The position numbers were made by a program, and so were the translations under genes. Below, piece after piece: positions 32,829-42,550 of a DNA stretch of 64,000 nt (positions are counted from its first letter, which is position 1; each line of letters starts with the position of its first letter). The DNA lies in the NCBI GenBank assembly GCA_009667805.1, contig CM019063.1, positions 56,590,881 through 56,654,880 on the forward strand, given 5' to 3'. The DNA is from Leptobrachium leishanense (Eukaryota; Chordata; Amphibia; Anura; Megophryidae). Under the pieces are notes generated by a model. It saw only the letters and a program-made list of their open reading frames with translations. It did not search any database and had not been told where the DNA came from.

Positions 32829-33580
32829 CAGGGTTATTCAGAGAGCGGTGAAAAGCAGGAGAATAACTGGAGAAGTGAAAATTCTAGGTCAAAATAGCCA
32901 AACCAGAAAAATTCTCCCATTTAACTCACTTTCCAAATTGGCTATTTGGTCTAGATTGTTCTCTTCTCCTGCCAGTTCTCCTGGCTTTCACCTCTCTCTC
33001 AGGGTTGTTCAGAGAAAGGTGAAAACCAGGAGAATGGCAGGAAAAGAGAACAATCTGGACCAAATAGCCAATTTGGAAAGTGAGATAAGGCTAGGGTCAG
33101 ACTAACGCATTTTTCGCAGCGACCGTCAAAAAGTGCGTTGGAACGCATTGCCTTATTTTTTCACGGAATGCGCGAAAACGGTCATACGATGCGCATTTTT
33201 GTGCGTGATTTTTTACGGATCCAAACCAGGAAACTTTGGGTGTCTGGACGTTATGTTGGCTGGACATGAGCAGGGTCTGACATCTCCAAATCACGCACAC
33301 ACGCCGCTAGTGGACACAGCGCACTCTGTACGTCCGTACTAGCGGTTCTGCATTCTCGAAAAAATGCGTTCATTTTCCACTTGCGTTGCGCAGCCGGAGT
33401 TTCGTGCGACCGTACTTCGTATATTGCCCGTCATTTGCTGCTAGTGCGGCCGTGATTAAGTGCGCCTAAACGCATGTTAAAAATTCGCTAGTCTGACCCT
33501 AGCCTAAATGGGAGAATTTTTCTGGTTTGGCTATTTGGTCTAGAATTTTCCATTCTCCAGTCATTCTCCTGCTTTTCACC
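32829..33580. mobile_element. two abutting foldback MITEs, the second split by a Harbinger MITE
   Basis: The first copy runs 32829 to about 33000 (CAGGGTTATTCAGAGAGCGG to CACCTCTCTCT). The second starts AGGGTTGTTCAGAGAAAGG and ends with ATTCTCCTGCTTTTCACC at about 33580. The second is interrupted at 33089-33504. Confidence 0.82.
33089..33504. mobile_element. Harbinger-like MITE, copy 2
   Basis: Starts GGCTAGGGTCAGACTAACGC, ends GCTAGTCTGACCCTAGCC. Target duplication TAA at 33086-33088 and 33505-33507, confirmed by intact foldback copies that read GAGATAAATGG or GAGATGAAAGG without an insert. Confidence 0.93.
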
Positions 33581-34091
33581 GCCAAAAAATCAGTAAACTT
33601 TTTCTGCGTGTTCGAAAATGTCTCCTCTTTTCATACAGACTGCCGCCCCAAGCAGTTGTTTATGGATAGATTAAAGGAAAAGCATTTACCGTCATTTGAA
33701 ACGTCATTTTTTGGTTTTTACATATTTCTATACATCCTAGAAATCCGCCACTTCACAAGCAGGTTATGCGGACCTCCTAGGCACGATATTTGAAGGAATT
33801 TTTGGTTTTTATTTTTAACCCTTATTTCATGGAAAACTCACTGTCCCTTTAAAAATGTTTTTTTTTTTTAACTTTTTGTCCTTGTTTCATGTCCCCCAGG
33901 GCACTACCCGGACCCCCATACACCTTTTATGGCAAATATCTAGCATATATGCCCTCTTGGAGGGCACTCTAAAAACCGAATTTTCAGCCCCATTGACTTG
34001 TATGGGGTCCGAGTTCGGGTTCAGACCAGAACATTTGGAAAGTTCGGGTTCGGCTTCGAACCGAACTCGGGGAGTGTTCGGCTCATCCCTA

Positions 34092-34185
34092 ATTCCTAGT
34101 AGCAGATTGAGAAGTGGATATAGGGCTGGGTTAGGAGAGATATCACAGACGAACAGGAGTAAAAGCAGAACAAGAAAGAGAGAAA
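34092..34185 (-). mobile_element. 5' remainder of the L2-like LINE
   Basis: Purine-rich sequence (GTAGCAGATTGAGAAGTGG) beyond the hAT copy that continues the LINE at 30727. Assigned by position. Confidence 0.45.
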
Positions 34186-34189
34186 TGTT

Positions 34190-34805
34190 AAAAATATTCC
34201 CGTTTTAATACAATATCTATTAAACCATTTATTATTATATTCTGCAGTAAAAAGTCTCTTTATAGATTTTTTACGATCTTTTAGGCATTTTTTGGATTTT
34301 TTTGCAAACTTTTTCCCTTTTTTTAAAATAGTTTTTTATTTTTTCTATAACAGACCTTTTTATTATCATTCATTGGATCTTATATGTAAATTTCAGAATT
34401 TCATACATTTTCGTTCAGTAGTTTTTTTGCAAACAGCATTTCGAATTTCAAACTTTCAAGCGTATTGTTTTTTGTTTTTTTTCTCCTCGCTCGTCTGCGT
34501 GTCAGGTTTTTCCGGCTGCTGCTTTGCGCTGTGATCGGCGGCTAGTCGGGTTTTTTCGGCGTGTTCAGCGGGGTTAATCCAACTTTTTCTGCGGGTTTCT
34601 GTGAGTGTTCGGTGAGTGTTCGGCGGGTTTGTGGTGAGTGTTCAGTGTGCTTGTGGCGAGTTTTCTCTGCACTAAGGGGGCCCTGTGGAGCTTGCTGAAT
34701 ACACCGCAGGGTCGGCGAACTAGGATCGCCGAATCGCCCCGAAGTGCAGGGAACGAAAAGTCACCGAACGTTCGGTGACTTTTCCAATCTCTTTGAATAA
34801 CCCTG
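34190..34805 (+). mobile_element. 902-family copy lacking its 5' third
   Basis: Begins at AATGTTAAAAATATTCCCG, contains CTGCAGTAAAAAGTCTC, GTGTTCGGTGAGTGTTCGGC and ACCGCAGGGTCGGCGAAC, and ends CTCTTTGAATAACCCTG. Confidence 0.82.
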
Positions 34806-34825
34806 TAAAGGTTTACTGTAATTTG

Positions 34826-36256
34826 TAGAGATGCACGGATACCACTTTTTTAAGTACGAGTACCGATACTTTTTTAAAGTACTTACCGATACCGAGTACC
34901 GATACTTTTATTTTATGACATGTGACGCTTTTCAATAAGAACAGACCTCATATAAAAATGCCCCCAGCTCTCATGGATTATGCCCCCAGCTCACATGGAT
35001 ATTGCCCCCAGCTCTCATGGATATTGCCCCCAGCTCTCATGGATATGCCCCCCCAGCTCTCATGGATATGCCCCCAACTCTCATGGATATGCCCCCCAGC
35101 TCTCATGGATGTGCCCCAGCTCTCATGGATATTGCCCCCCAGTTCTCACAAATATGCCCCCAGCTCTCATGGATTATGCCCCCAACTCTCATGGATATGT
35201 CCCCAGCTCTCATGGATATGCCCCCAGCTCTCATGGATATTGCCCCAGCTCTCATGGATATGCCCCCCAGCTCTCATGGGTATTGCCCCCAGCTCATGGA
35301 TATTGCCCCCAGCTCATGGGTATGCCTGCAGCTCTCATGGATATGCCCCCCAGCTCTCATGGATATGCCCCCAGCTCATGGATATGCCCCCAGCTCTCAT
35401 GGATATTGCCCCCAGCTCATGGATATTGCCCCAGCTCATGGATATGCCCCCATGTCTCATGGATAATGCCCCCCAGTTCTCATGGATATGCCCCCAACTC
35501 TCATGGATATGCCCCCCAGCTCACATGGATATGCCCCCCAGCTCTCATGGATAATGCCCCCAGGTCTCATGGATATGCCCCCCAGCTCATGGATATGCCC
35601 CCCAGCTTTCATGGATATTGCCCCCAGCTCATGGATAATGCCCCCAGCTCATGGATATGCCCCCAGCTCATGGATATGCCACCCCAGCTCTCCTGGATAT
35701 TGCCCCAGCTCATGGATAATGCCCCCAGCTCATGGATATTCCCCCAGCTCATGGATATGCCCCCAGCTCTGTGTGCGTATGTGTATATATTACACATACA
35801 CACACACAGACCCCAGACCAGACAGACTTGGGGCGCTGTCCGAATGCTCTATCGGCATTCAGACAGGCTCCTGCAGCTCATCGAGTTCATACTTACCTTC
35901 CCGAGCGATGCCAGCAAAGTCTTCACACGTGCACTCGTTGGAAGGCCCCCAGGCGCGATCACGTGGGAGTTCGCAAAATCGAGGCTGGGGTCCTTCCAAC
36001 GTGCAGACGCACGGAAACTTGCCGGCGTCGCTCGGAAAGGTAAGTATGAACGTGGTGAGCAGCTGCAGGGGCCTGTCCGAATGCTGATAGAGCATTCGGA
36101 CAGCCGCCCCAGGCCCTCAGATGCCGGCAAGCCGGCTCATTGCTGGCTTCCGGTATCGGGGGAAATATCGGGGCCACTGCACGAGTACCAAGTACTCCTG
36201 CAGTACCCGGTATCGGCAACGATACCGATACTAGTATCGGTATTGGTGCAACCCTA
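34826..36256. mobile_element. non-autonomous hAT element with ~800-bp minisatellite
   Basis: Perfect 8-bp duplication GTAATTTG at 34818-34825 and 36257-36264. Ends TAGAGATGCACGGATACC and GGTATTGGTGCAACCCTA, the common vertebrate hAT end type. Subterminal runs of GTACCGATAC and GATACCGATACTAGTATC lie next to each end. The middle is a minisatellite, then an inverted repeat (35830-36105). No transposase. Several long open frames here are repeat translations. Confidence 0.95.
34958..35770. repeat. minisatellite, ~21-24-bp unit (CAGCTCTCATGGATATGCCC)
   Basis: About 38 units of CCCCCAGCTCTCATGGATAT with TGCC or TTGCC linkers. The reverse complement, ATATCCATGAGAGCTGGGGG, is the same core as the minisatellites at 4606-4860 and 18785-21120. 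Because the unit is repetitive and stop-poor, frames of up to 425 codons appear, but they are not genes. Confidence 0.95.
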
Positions 36257-36264
36257 GTAATTTG

Positions 36265-36756
36265 AGTAATAATTGCATAACTGCGCACTCCTGGTTCAGC
36301 ACAACGATCCTTTCATATGGATTTTGACATGATGTGACCAGTTGTTTCCCGAGAAGAATCTGATTATACTTTATGTATCAACAAAGAAAACCAGTTCGGG
36401 ATTGTTGCTGCAATAAGCTTGCAATACCACATTATTCAGGGCAAACCATCTGCATCCGTATTGTGTAATCCAATATTATGAACACACACGAACACGATGT
36501 TTTAAGCCAAAAAAAATCAAGCTCAATCAAGTTCCAGTTTGTGGATATAAAGCAAATTCTGAGTTCTCAATGCCTCGAGCAGAGCAAACATGGAGTTTTC
36601 GTCATCAGAGCTGAATAAATTATGTTAATGTTTGCGATATTACTAACTTTTTCCTTTCATAGAAGAACTAGAGGGGTCATTCACTAAGCACCGAGGTGGC
36701 AAATTAGTGATCCAGAAAAGGAAAACCTTCACCGGCAGGAGAACTTATGTAAGAAC
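36265..36756. other. unclassified sequence
   Basis: No supported gene or repeat. Possibly unique host sequence. Confidence 0.4.
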
Positions 36757-36764
36757 CCTATACA

Positions 36765-37435
36765 TAAGGATGGGCTGCCGGTTCAAATCGGTTCGATGTT
36801 CAATTCGAACATTGGCTGTTCGAAAGTTCGCGAACTTAGAACTTTTCGGGACGTTCGCTAAAAGTTCTGGGAAAAAAATATTCCAAAAAATGCTTAAAAG
36901 ATCCTAAAAATTCTAAAAATAAAGAGACTCTTTACTGCAGAATATAATAATGAACGATTTATTAGATATTGAATTAAAACGGGAATATTTTTAACATTGA
37001 AGCCTATGGGATTCATAAACATTTCCCACTCCTTGCTGCTCAAACATTTCCCACTCGTTGTTGCTCAAACATTTCCCACTCATTGTTGCTCAAACATTTC
37101 CCATGGCTTCAAATCGCGTTTAAACATGAGCAAAAGCGGTAAAAATGAGCTCAGCGCACAGCGGTGAAATGGCTCAGCACGCAGCAGTGAAAGGGTTAAA
37201 AACGTGTTTGTTTTTTTAAAAAAAACTTTTTTTCATTGTTTCCTGTCCTCCAGGACAGTACCCAGACCCCCATACACCTTTTATCGCCAATATCTTGCAT
37301 ATATACCCTCTTGGAGGGCACTTTAATTTTCGGAAGTTAGACCCCCATTGACTTGCATTACGTTCGATTTCAAACTTTTCGGCCATTCGGGTGTTCGAGT
37401 TCGAACCGAACACGGGGGTGTTCGGCCCATCCCTA
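36765..37435. mobile_element. hAT element of the GTTCG family (copy C), 671 bp
   Basis: Perfect 8-bp duplication CCTATACA at 36757-36764 and 37436-37443. Ends TAAGGATGGGCTGCCGGTTC and GGTGTTCGGCCCATCCCTA. Inside are the AATAAAGAGACTCTTTACTG module (36917 on), three CATTTCCCACTC repeats, and the end of a TTAA-target element (to GTGAAAGGG at about 37195). It is an internally deleted relative of copies A and B. Confidence 0.93.
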
Positions 37436-37443
37436 CCTATACA

Positions 37444-37722
37444 ATGTTACCAGTGTTATTCTAGCATAAATAGTCGCTGTTCACCATTATTGTTGTTTCA
37501 GTGTTTTTGCCCTTGCTGAGAACAATGTCCAGGGCCCCTGGCCACGTTTTCATTGCCACATTTCATTATACTCCTATACTTATATTATTTCTGATATTCA
37601 CAAATAGATTCCCTTTCCCCAGATAGACACCCCGACCCTTCTCATCCCCATATAGACATCCTTTCCCTCTACCCTATAGACACCCCTCCCCTAAGATAGA
37701 CACTCCAAATAGACACACTATA
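37444..37722. other. unclassified sequence with TAGACAC repeats
   Basis: A short degenerate run of ATAGACACCC-like units at 37620-37720; otherwise nothing. Confidence 0.4.
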
Positions 37723-38620
37723 GGGGTTATTCAAAGAGAGCCGAACTTGCTGCCGAATTGCATTGAACGGTGAATTTTGTGGCAATTCGGCTATTCAAAA
37801 AGCTGGCAATTCACCAAAATATAGGTGAATTGCTAGCTAAATATGGTGCAATTCGCCAATCTTCGGCAACAGTGAAGTTCCCCATTGAGAAACAATGGTT
37901 AATCTATTCAGAAAATGGCGAACTGCACCGAAAAGTTGGCGAAATGCACAGATATTCGGTGCTTTCATTCCACGGGTTTAAACAGGCGAATTCCATAGGT
38001 TTCAATGAAAGAAAAAATCCTGTTTTTATGAAAAGAATTATGCAATCGTTTGTTCTTTTCATTTGCAGCAAAAAGTCTCTTTATTTATTTTTTTGAATTT
38101 TTAAGGCATTTTTCAGGATTCTTTTGGCATACTTTTGATTCTGATTTTTTTTAATTGGCTTTTTATTTATTCTGTAATAGGCCATATATTATTATTCGTG
38201 AAACCTTTTTTATTATTTCAATCCATTTTCACACATCTGTTTTGTCTTACACGCCTTTTAAAAATTGAGGTATTTTCGGAGTTATTTTTACCTCTGGCAG
38301 CTAATCGGCTTTTTGTCGGCGGCGTTCGCCTGTGTTTGGCGGATCGTCAGCTGCATTTGACGATTTCCAGCTGCATTCGGCTGATCATTGGCTGCTGTTG
38401 GCGGTTTGCAGCTGTGTTTGCCGGTCTGTCCAGTTATGTTCAGGGGATCAGGGGCAGCATTCGGCAGGTTTATCGGCGGTGTTCAGCGGATCTTTTCGGC
38501 GCACTTTGGGGAACCCTCAGGTGAATACTGAATTCACCGCAGGATCAGCGAACTTGAATCATTGAATCGCACCGAAGTGCGCCAAACAAATGAAATTTCA
38601 GTGCTCTTTGAATAACCCCT
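37723..38620 (+). mobile_element. 902-family DNA transposon, divergent copy
   Basis: Ends GGGGTTATTCAAAGAGAGC and GTGCTCTTTGAATAACCCC. Landmarks in order; the interior differs from the 23961 and 61559 copies, e.g. AATTCGCC in place of GTTCGCC, so it belongs to a sub-family shared with 40533, 46617 and 58036. Flanks TAT and TGT may be a diverged 3-bp duplication. Confidence 0.8.
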
Positions 38621-39478
38621 TGTCACGCCGATGTCATTGCTTACTTGGAGGTGGGGGCTGTCAGATTCAGGCACTCCTAGTGGCAAGTGGCGCTCCATGT
38701 TGGGCACTGGTTCTCTGCAAGGCAGGTGTTGGTAGTGGCACCCCACTCCCCGACATGCGGAGCCCAGAGCATGCGCTCTGCTTACCCCACCCAAAGGGCA
38801 ATCCTGACCTCCCATACAAACTATGGGTACAAAAACAATGGAGATCAACGGAGAATTTGACCGGAAACAACACATGTATGTGTTATAAGTGTTTCTGAAG
38901 TTGCGTCAAACTTCAAAGAAGGAAAATAAAGGAGATAATGAGGGTGAGAGGAGATAATACTTTGAAGTAGACCAATCCCTTCCAACAAGGAAAGTCCAAT
39001 CCATCCAATCCAGATTTTACCTAAAATATCTCAAGAACTCATTAAAGTTTGCTTGTAAAGGTCTGAGAGAATAAATGTTGAATAGATACATTTTCTCTAG
39101 ACTTTCACTATCTATGTTTCTAGATTCTGTTATTAGGTGAATATCTTTCCATTAACAATATTATAATAGATATGAATAGGGAATAAAAATGCTTATTAAC
39201 AAGTAATTAACATCTTAGATAATTCGCCAGACGCCAGCTCTTTGATTTAACATTCTCATTGACGTTTCAAGCGATTGCACAATGTGCAGTATGGATTTTA
39301 TTTAATGCTTAGCTTTGTGTGCTGTGAAAACTGTAAACATATGCTTTTATTGCATTATCCTTGGGTTTTATCTTGTCATCTTATCATGCATATCTCTCCT
39401 TCCACAGTACCTAGTTATTCATTAACTATTTATTAATCTCTACCTTTATGTTTTTATGTTTTTCTCTCTCTTATGTCT
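38621..39478. other. unclassified sequence
   Basis: Open frames at 38534-38898 on both strands have no recognisable domain. Confidence 0.4.
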
Positions 39479-39484
39479 AAAACT

Positions 39485-40205
39485 AGGTTTGTGAAGGACT
39501 TGAGAAAGGATGACAACACAAGGTCTGTGAGGGCCCTGAGAACAGGCTACAACACAAGGTCTGTGAGGGCCCTGAGAACGGGCTACAACACAAGGTCTGT
39601 GAGGGCCCTGAGGATGGGCTACAACACAAGGTCTGTGAGTTCCCTGAGGACGGGCTACAACACGAGGTCTGTGAGGGCCCTGAGAATGGGCTACAACACA
39701 AGGTCTGTGAGGGCCCTGAGAACGGGCTACAACACAAGGTCTGTGAGGGCCCTGAGAACGGGCTACAACACAAGGTCTGTGCGGGCCCTGAGAACAGGCT
39801 ACAACACAAGGTCTGTGAGGGCCCTGAGAACGGGCTACAACACAAGGTCTGTGAGGGCCCTGAGAGCGGGCTACAACACAAGGTCTGTGAGGGCCCTGAG
39901 AACGGGCTACAACACAAGGTCTGTGAGGGCTCTGAGGACGGGCTACAACACGAGGTCTGTGAGGGCCCTGAGAACGGGCTACAACACAAGGTCTGTGAGG
40001 GCCCTGAGGATGAGCAACAACACAAGGTCTGTGAGGGTCCTGATAACAGGCAACAACACGAGGTCTGTGAGGACCCTGAGAACAGGCTACAACAGAAGGT
40101 CTGTGAGGGCCCTGAGAACAGGCAACAACATAAGGTTTGTGAGGGTCCTGATAACGGGCAACGACACAAGGTCTGTGAGGGCCCTCAGAACGGGCAACAG
40201 TACAT
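39485..40205. repeat. 36-bp minisatellite, ~20 units
   Basis: The unit is AAGGTCTGTGAGGGCCCTGA followed by GAACGGGCTACAACAC. Since 36 is a multiple of three and the unit lacks stops, both strands stay open (316 codons plus, 265 minus), giving peptides with a 12-residue period (NTRSVRALRTGY). These have no start context or homology and are by-products. Confidence 0.95.
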
Positions 40206-40368
40206 TTGGCCTGCCCTACAGTGGGTCCACGCTCAGGTCTCATAAGGTTTTAGCTCGTTGCCTCCATTACAGAGAAGGCTATGCCTTATGCAAATCAGAC
40301 TGCTGCCACCCAGAAAGTGTGGTCAATACTCAAATGCCAAGGAGGTCCTCTCTGCACGAGAAGTTCAC

Positions 40369-40417
40369 CTACCCTCTACATTGGTTTCAGCTTTGTAAAA
40401 TCTTGCTAGGAGGGTAT
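40369..40417 (-). ncRNA. decayed hammerhead ribozyme motif, satellite copy 2
   Basis: Minus strand: stem I TACCCTC (40416-40410) pairs perfectly with GAGGGTA (40376-40370). The core position has CTAGCAA instead of CUGAUGA, followed by GAAA. Stem III is two pairs with a CAAT loop, then the cleavage triplet GTA. So the outer frame is retained while the catalytic core has decayed. Confidence 0.55.
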
Positions 40418-40532
40418 ATCTGATACCCCTCTTGCCATCTCGAGCAAGGGGTCCACATCGTGATTTCCATGTACACTATGAGAGAACAAAAACAAGGTTT
40501 GTCGGGCTCCTGAGAATGGACAACAACACACA

Positions 40533-41250
40533 GTTTAAGGGTTATTCATTAACCCTTTAACGCCGCAGGACGTTCCATGACATCCTGGCAGCGGGCGGGC
40601 TTTGAAGACGCGGGGTGTACAGGTACGCCCCGCTGTCTTCAATGGGGCCTCCTCGGCCCCTCCCCGCAGCCTGCCCGCGCTGACTCGCGGTGCGCGTCAT
40701 TGGCTGCACAGGGACGGCCTGAAATCAAGCTGTCCCCTGCAGCCAATGACGCGCACTGCATGCCAGCTGCGGGGAGGGCCCAAAATTAGTGCTGCGCGAT
40801 GGCACCTGTCGGCGAGGCGTACCTGTACGCCTCGCCGGCAAATTTAAACACCTTAAGGGCGCCACCCCTGCGTCCTTAAGGGGTTAAGAGCCAAACATTT
40901 TACCGAATTGCACCGAACGGTGAATTTCCACGTACGGTGCAATTTTGTGGCAGTTCGGCTATTTGGAAAGCTGTCAATTCACCATATACTGGCAAATTAA
41001 CAGAAAAATACGATGCAGTTCACCCCAATTTGGCAATCTCCAGAGGCAGCAGAATTGTCCCATAGAGAAGTAATGATTAATCTATTCAGAGAACGCCAAA
41101 CTGCATCGAAATGTCATTGAAATGCGCTGATTCTTGGTGATTCAGTTCGACAAATTTAAACAGGCGAATCCCATAGGATTCAATGTAAAAAAATATTATC
41201 GTTCTTATTTTATTTTTATTCAAGCGTTTACTCGTTTCATTTAACATATT
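40533..41250 (+). mobile_element. 902-family copy, 5' part, split by a TTAA element
   Basis: Starts TTAAGGGTTATTCA, and after the insert continues AGAGCCAAACATTTTACCG, ATTGCACCGAACGGTGAATT, then CCATAGAGAAGTAATG and AGGCGAATCCCATAGG. The 3' half is missing. Confidence 0.78.
40553..40883. mobile_element. TTAA-target MITE, 331 bp, GC-rich
   Basis: TTAA at 40549-40552 and 40884-40887. Ends CCCTTTAACGCCGCAGGACG and, inward from the right, CCCCTTAAGGACGCAGGGGT. The interior is a set of nested inverted repeats: GAAGACGCGGGGTGTACAGG with its complement, and TGCGCGTCATTGGCTGCA against TGCAGCCAATGACGCGCA. The pre-insertion 902-family sequence TTATTCA-TTAA-GAGCC is seen at 46621. Confidence 0.9.
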
Positions 41251-42126
41251 GATAAAGGAAGAACCAACCCGAATCGGCTTATATGAGGCGATTTCTGGGT
41301 TTCAAGGCGGGAAGTATGACAGGTGTTCATTTACAAAGGAATGTGATAGTAAATCAAAGGTGCAAAATGCAGATAAGAACTTAAAGGAGAACTTGTCGTG
41401 ACCCTAGTGAGATGTCAGGGACCATCAACCAGGAAGTGGTGGTGAGAGCCATTCAAGCATCTCATTAAGGCAAGGAGATGTAACATCGATTTATATAATC
41501 AATTCAGTATTCCTTACTTTAAGAGATGATTAAACAAAGATACACATTGTGAGTTCATTTTAGAGTCAAGTGATCTCTAGCAGTAAATTAAAGAAAAGAC
41601 AAACCCAACGAAAAAAGGGTGCAAGAAATCACTCCAATGCAAGCCTTCTAAAGCTCCACTTCTACACGTTATCAGCGGTGTATCTTGGCCTAGGACGACA
41701 AGCAGCATTGTGATATGCTCATACACAGTGCACGTTTCTGTGGGTTTTATTGTTCAACCAATCAAAACGGCTGTGATCCAGTACACTTGAGATGCATGGC
41801 TGATCTTTGTAAAAATGGCTGAATTTAAACATTTCATAATTTTATTTGATTATCTCAGTAATTTGAAATGGTATACAAAATATACAAGTAGGCACTTGGT
41901 ATCCACTTTTAAAATAAAGAGAGGAAAAGGCGTAGCTCTAAGAGGAAAATGTAGAGCCTAAAGAGGAAGGGTGGTGTTTAACCAGGAAGAGGTGTGACTT
42001 TGACAGGAAGGGGTGTGTCAAATTTAAATTAGGGGGTGCACGAGTTTAGTCAGGCCTAGGGCAGCACAAAACCTAAATACACCACTGCACGTTATTGCTG
42101 CTTTACACACAAGCACATCTAACTAT
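41251..42126. other. unclassified sequence
   Basis: No gene or repeat recognised. Confidence 0.4.
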
Positions 42127-42230
42127 CAGGGTTATTCAGAGAGCACTGTAATGTCACTGACATTTCGCTGATCTCCCGTTCCCTGCACTTTGGGGAGTTC
42201 GATTCGCCGACCCTGTGGTAATATCCATGT
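42127..42230 (-). mobile_element. 902-family terminal fragment
   Basis: CAGGGTTATTCAGAGAGCAC, then the GTCACTGACATTTCGCTGA hairpin and GCCGACCCTGTGG: the 3' end of the family in minus orientation. The rest is lost. Confidence 0.75.
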
Positions 42231-42550
42231 CGGCACAGGAATGGAGAAGTGGCATCCGATCCTGGCATGATTTTATATTTTATACCTCCTAGCACAATTC
42301 CCTCGAACGGCTTTATACGGGGCAACGGCTGCTGACATGAGTAAAATCATAGATGTGATTAGTCTTGGGTGAAATGTCTCTGGTGAAAACCCCATCAATT
42401 AACACTACAGACACTGACAACCATTTACTTTGGGGACACACAGGAAGCAAATTCCGAAAGGGGCTTTCAGCGTACAGAACCCTTGCATCATCCATTAGAA
42501 TTTTGAATATTGCTAAAATAAGACTGAAATCCAATGGCGTTGTCTACTTA
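42231..42550. other. unclassified sequence
   Basis: No feature recognised. Short open frames on both strands. Confidence 0.35.

Larger units (their letters stand above)
30728..34091. mobile_element. hAT element of the GTTCG family (copy B), with nested elements
   Basis: The right end reads CGAACTCGGGGAGTGTTCGG, CTCATCCCTA, as in copies A and C. The left end starts near GGTTCGGAGTTCGACC but its terminal repeat is degraded. L2-like LINE sequence flanks both sides. Nested inside: TTAA element 31125-32301, Harbinger-like MITEs 32340-32789 and 33089-33504, and foldback elements 32829-33580. Confidence 0.78.
39479..40530 (-). repeat. hammerhead-bearing satellite, one monomer with an expanded 36-bp block
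   Basis: Two start points of the same monomer lie ~326 bp apart (about 40176 and 40502), the second incomplete. The monomer body (40205-40490) is homologous to 57570-57850, where the period is ~323 bp. In front of it the first ~36 bp of the monomer is repeated about twenty times (39485-40205). The minus strand carries the ribozyme motif at 40369-40417. An octamer ATGCAAAT lies at 40288-40295, also present in the other locus. Confidence 0.85.

Noticed and set aside
34922..36257. Open frames up to 425 codons rich in PPALMDM or SSHGYAP
   Set aside because: Translation of a ~22-bp minisatellite inside a non-autonomous hAT element, open in several frames at once.
39446..40423. Long open frames on both strands (316 and 265 codons) with a 12-residue repeat
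   Set aside because: They follow from a 36-bp tandem unit without stops; both strands are open at once, and the unit is part of a non-coding satellite.
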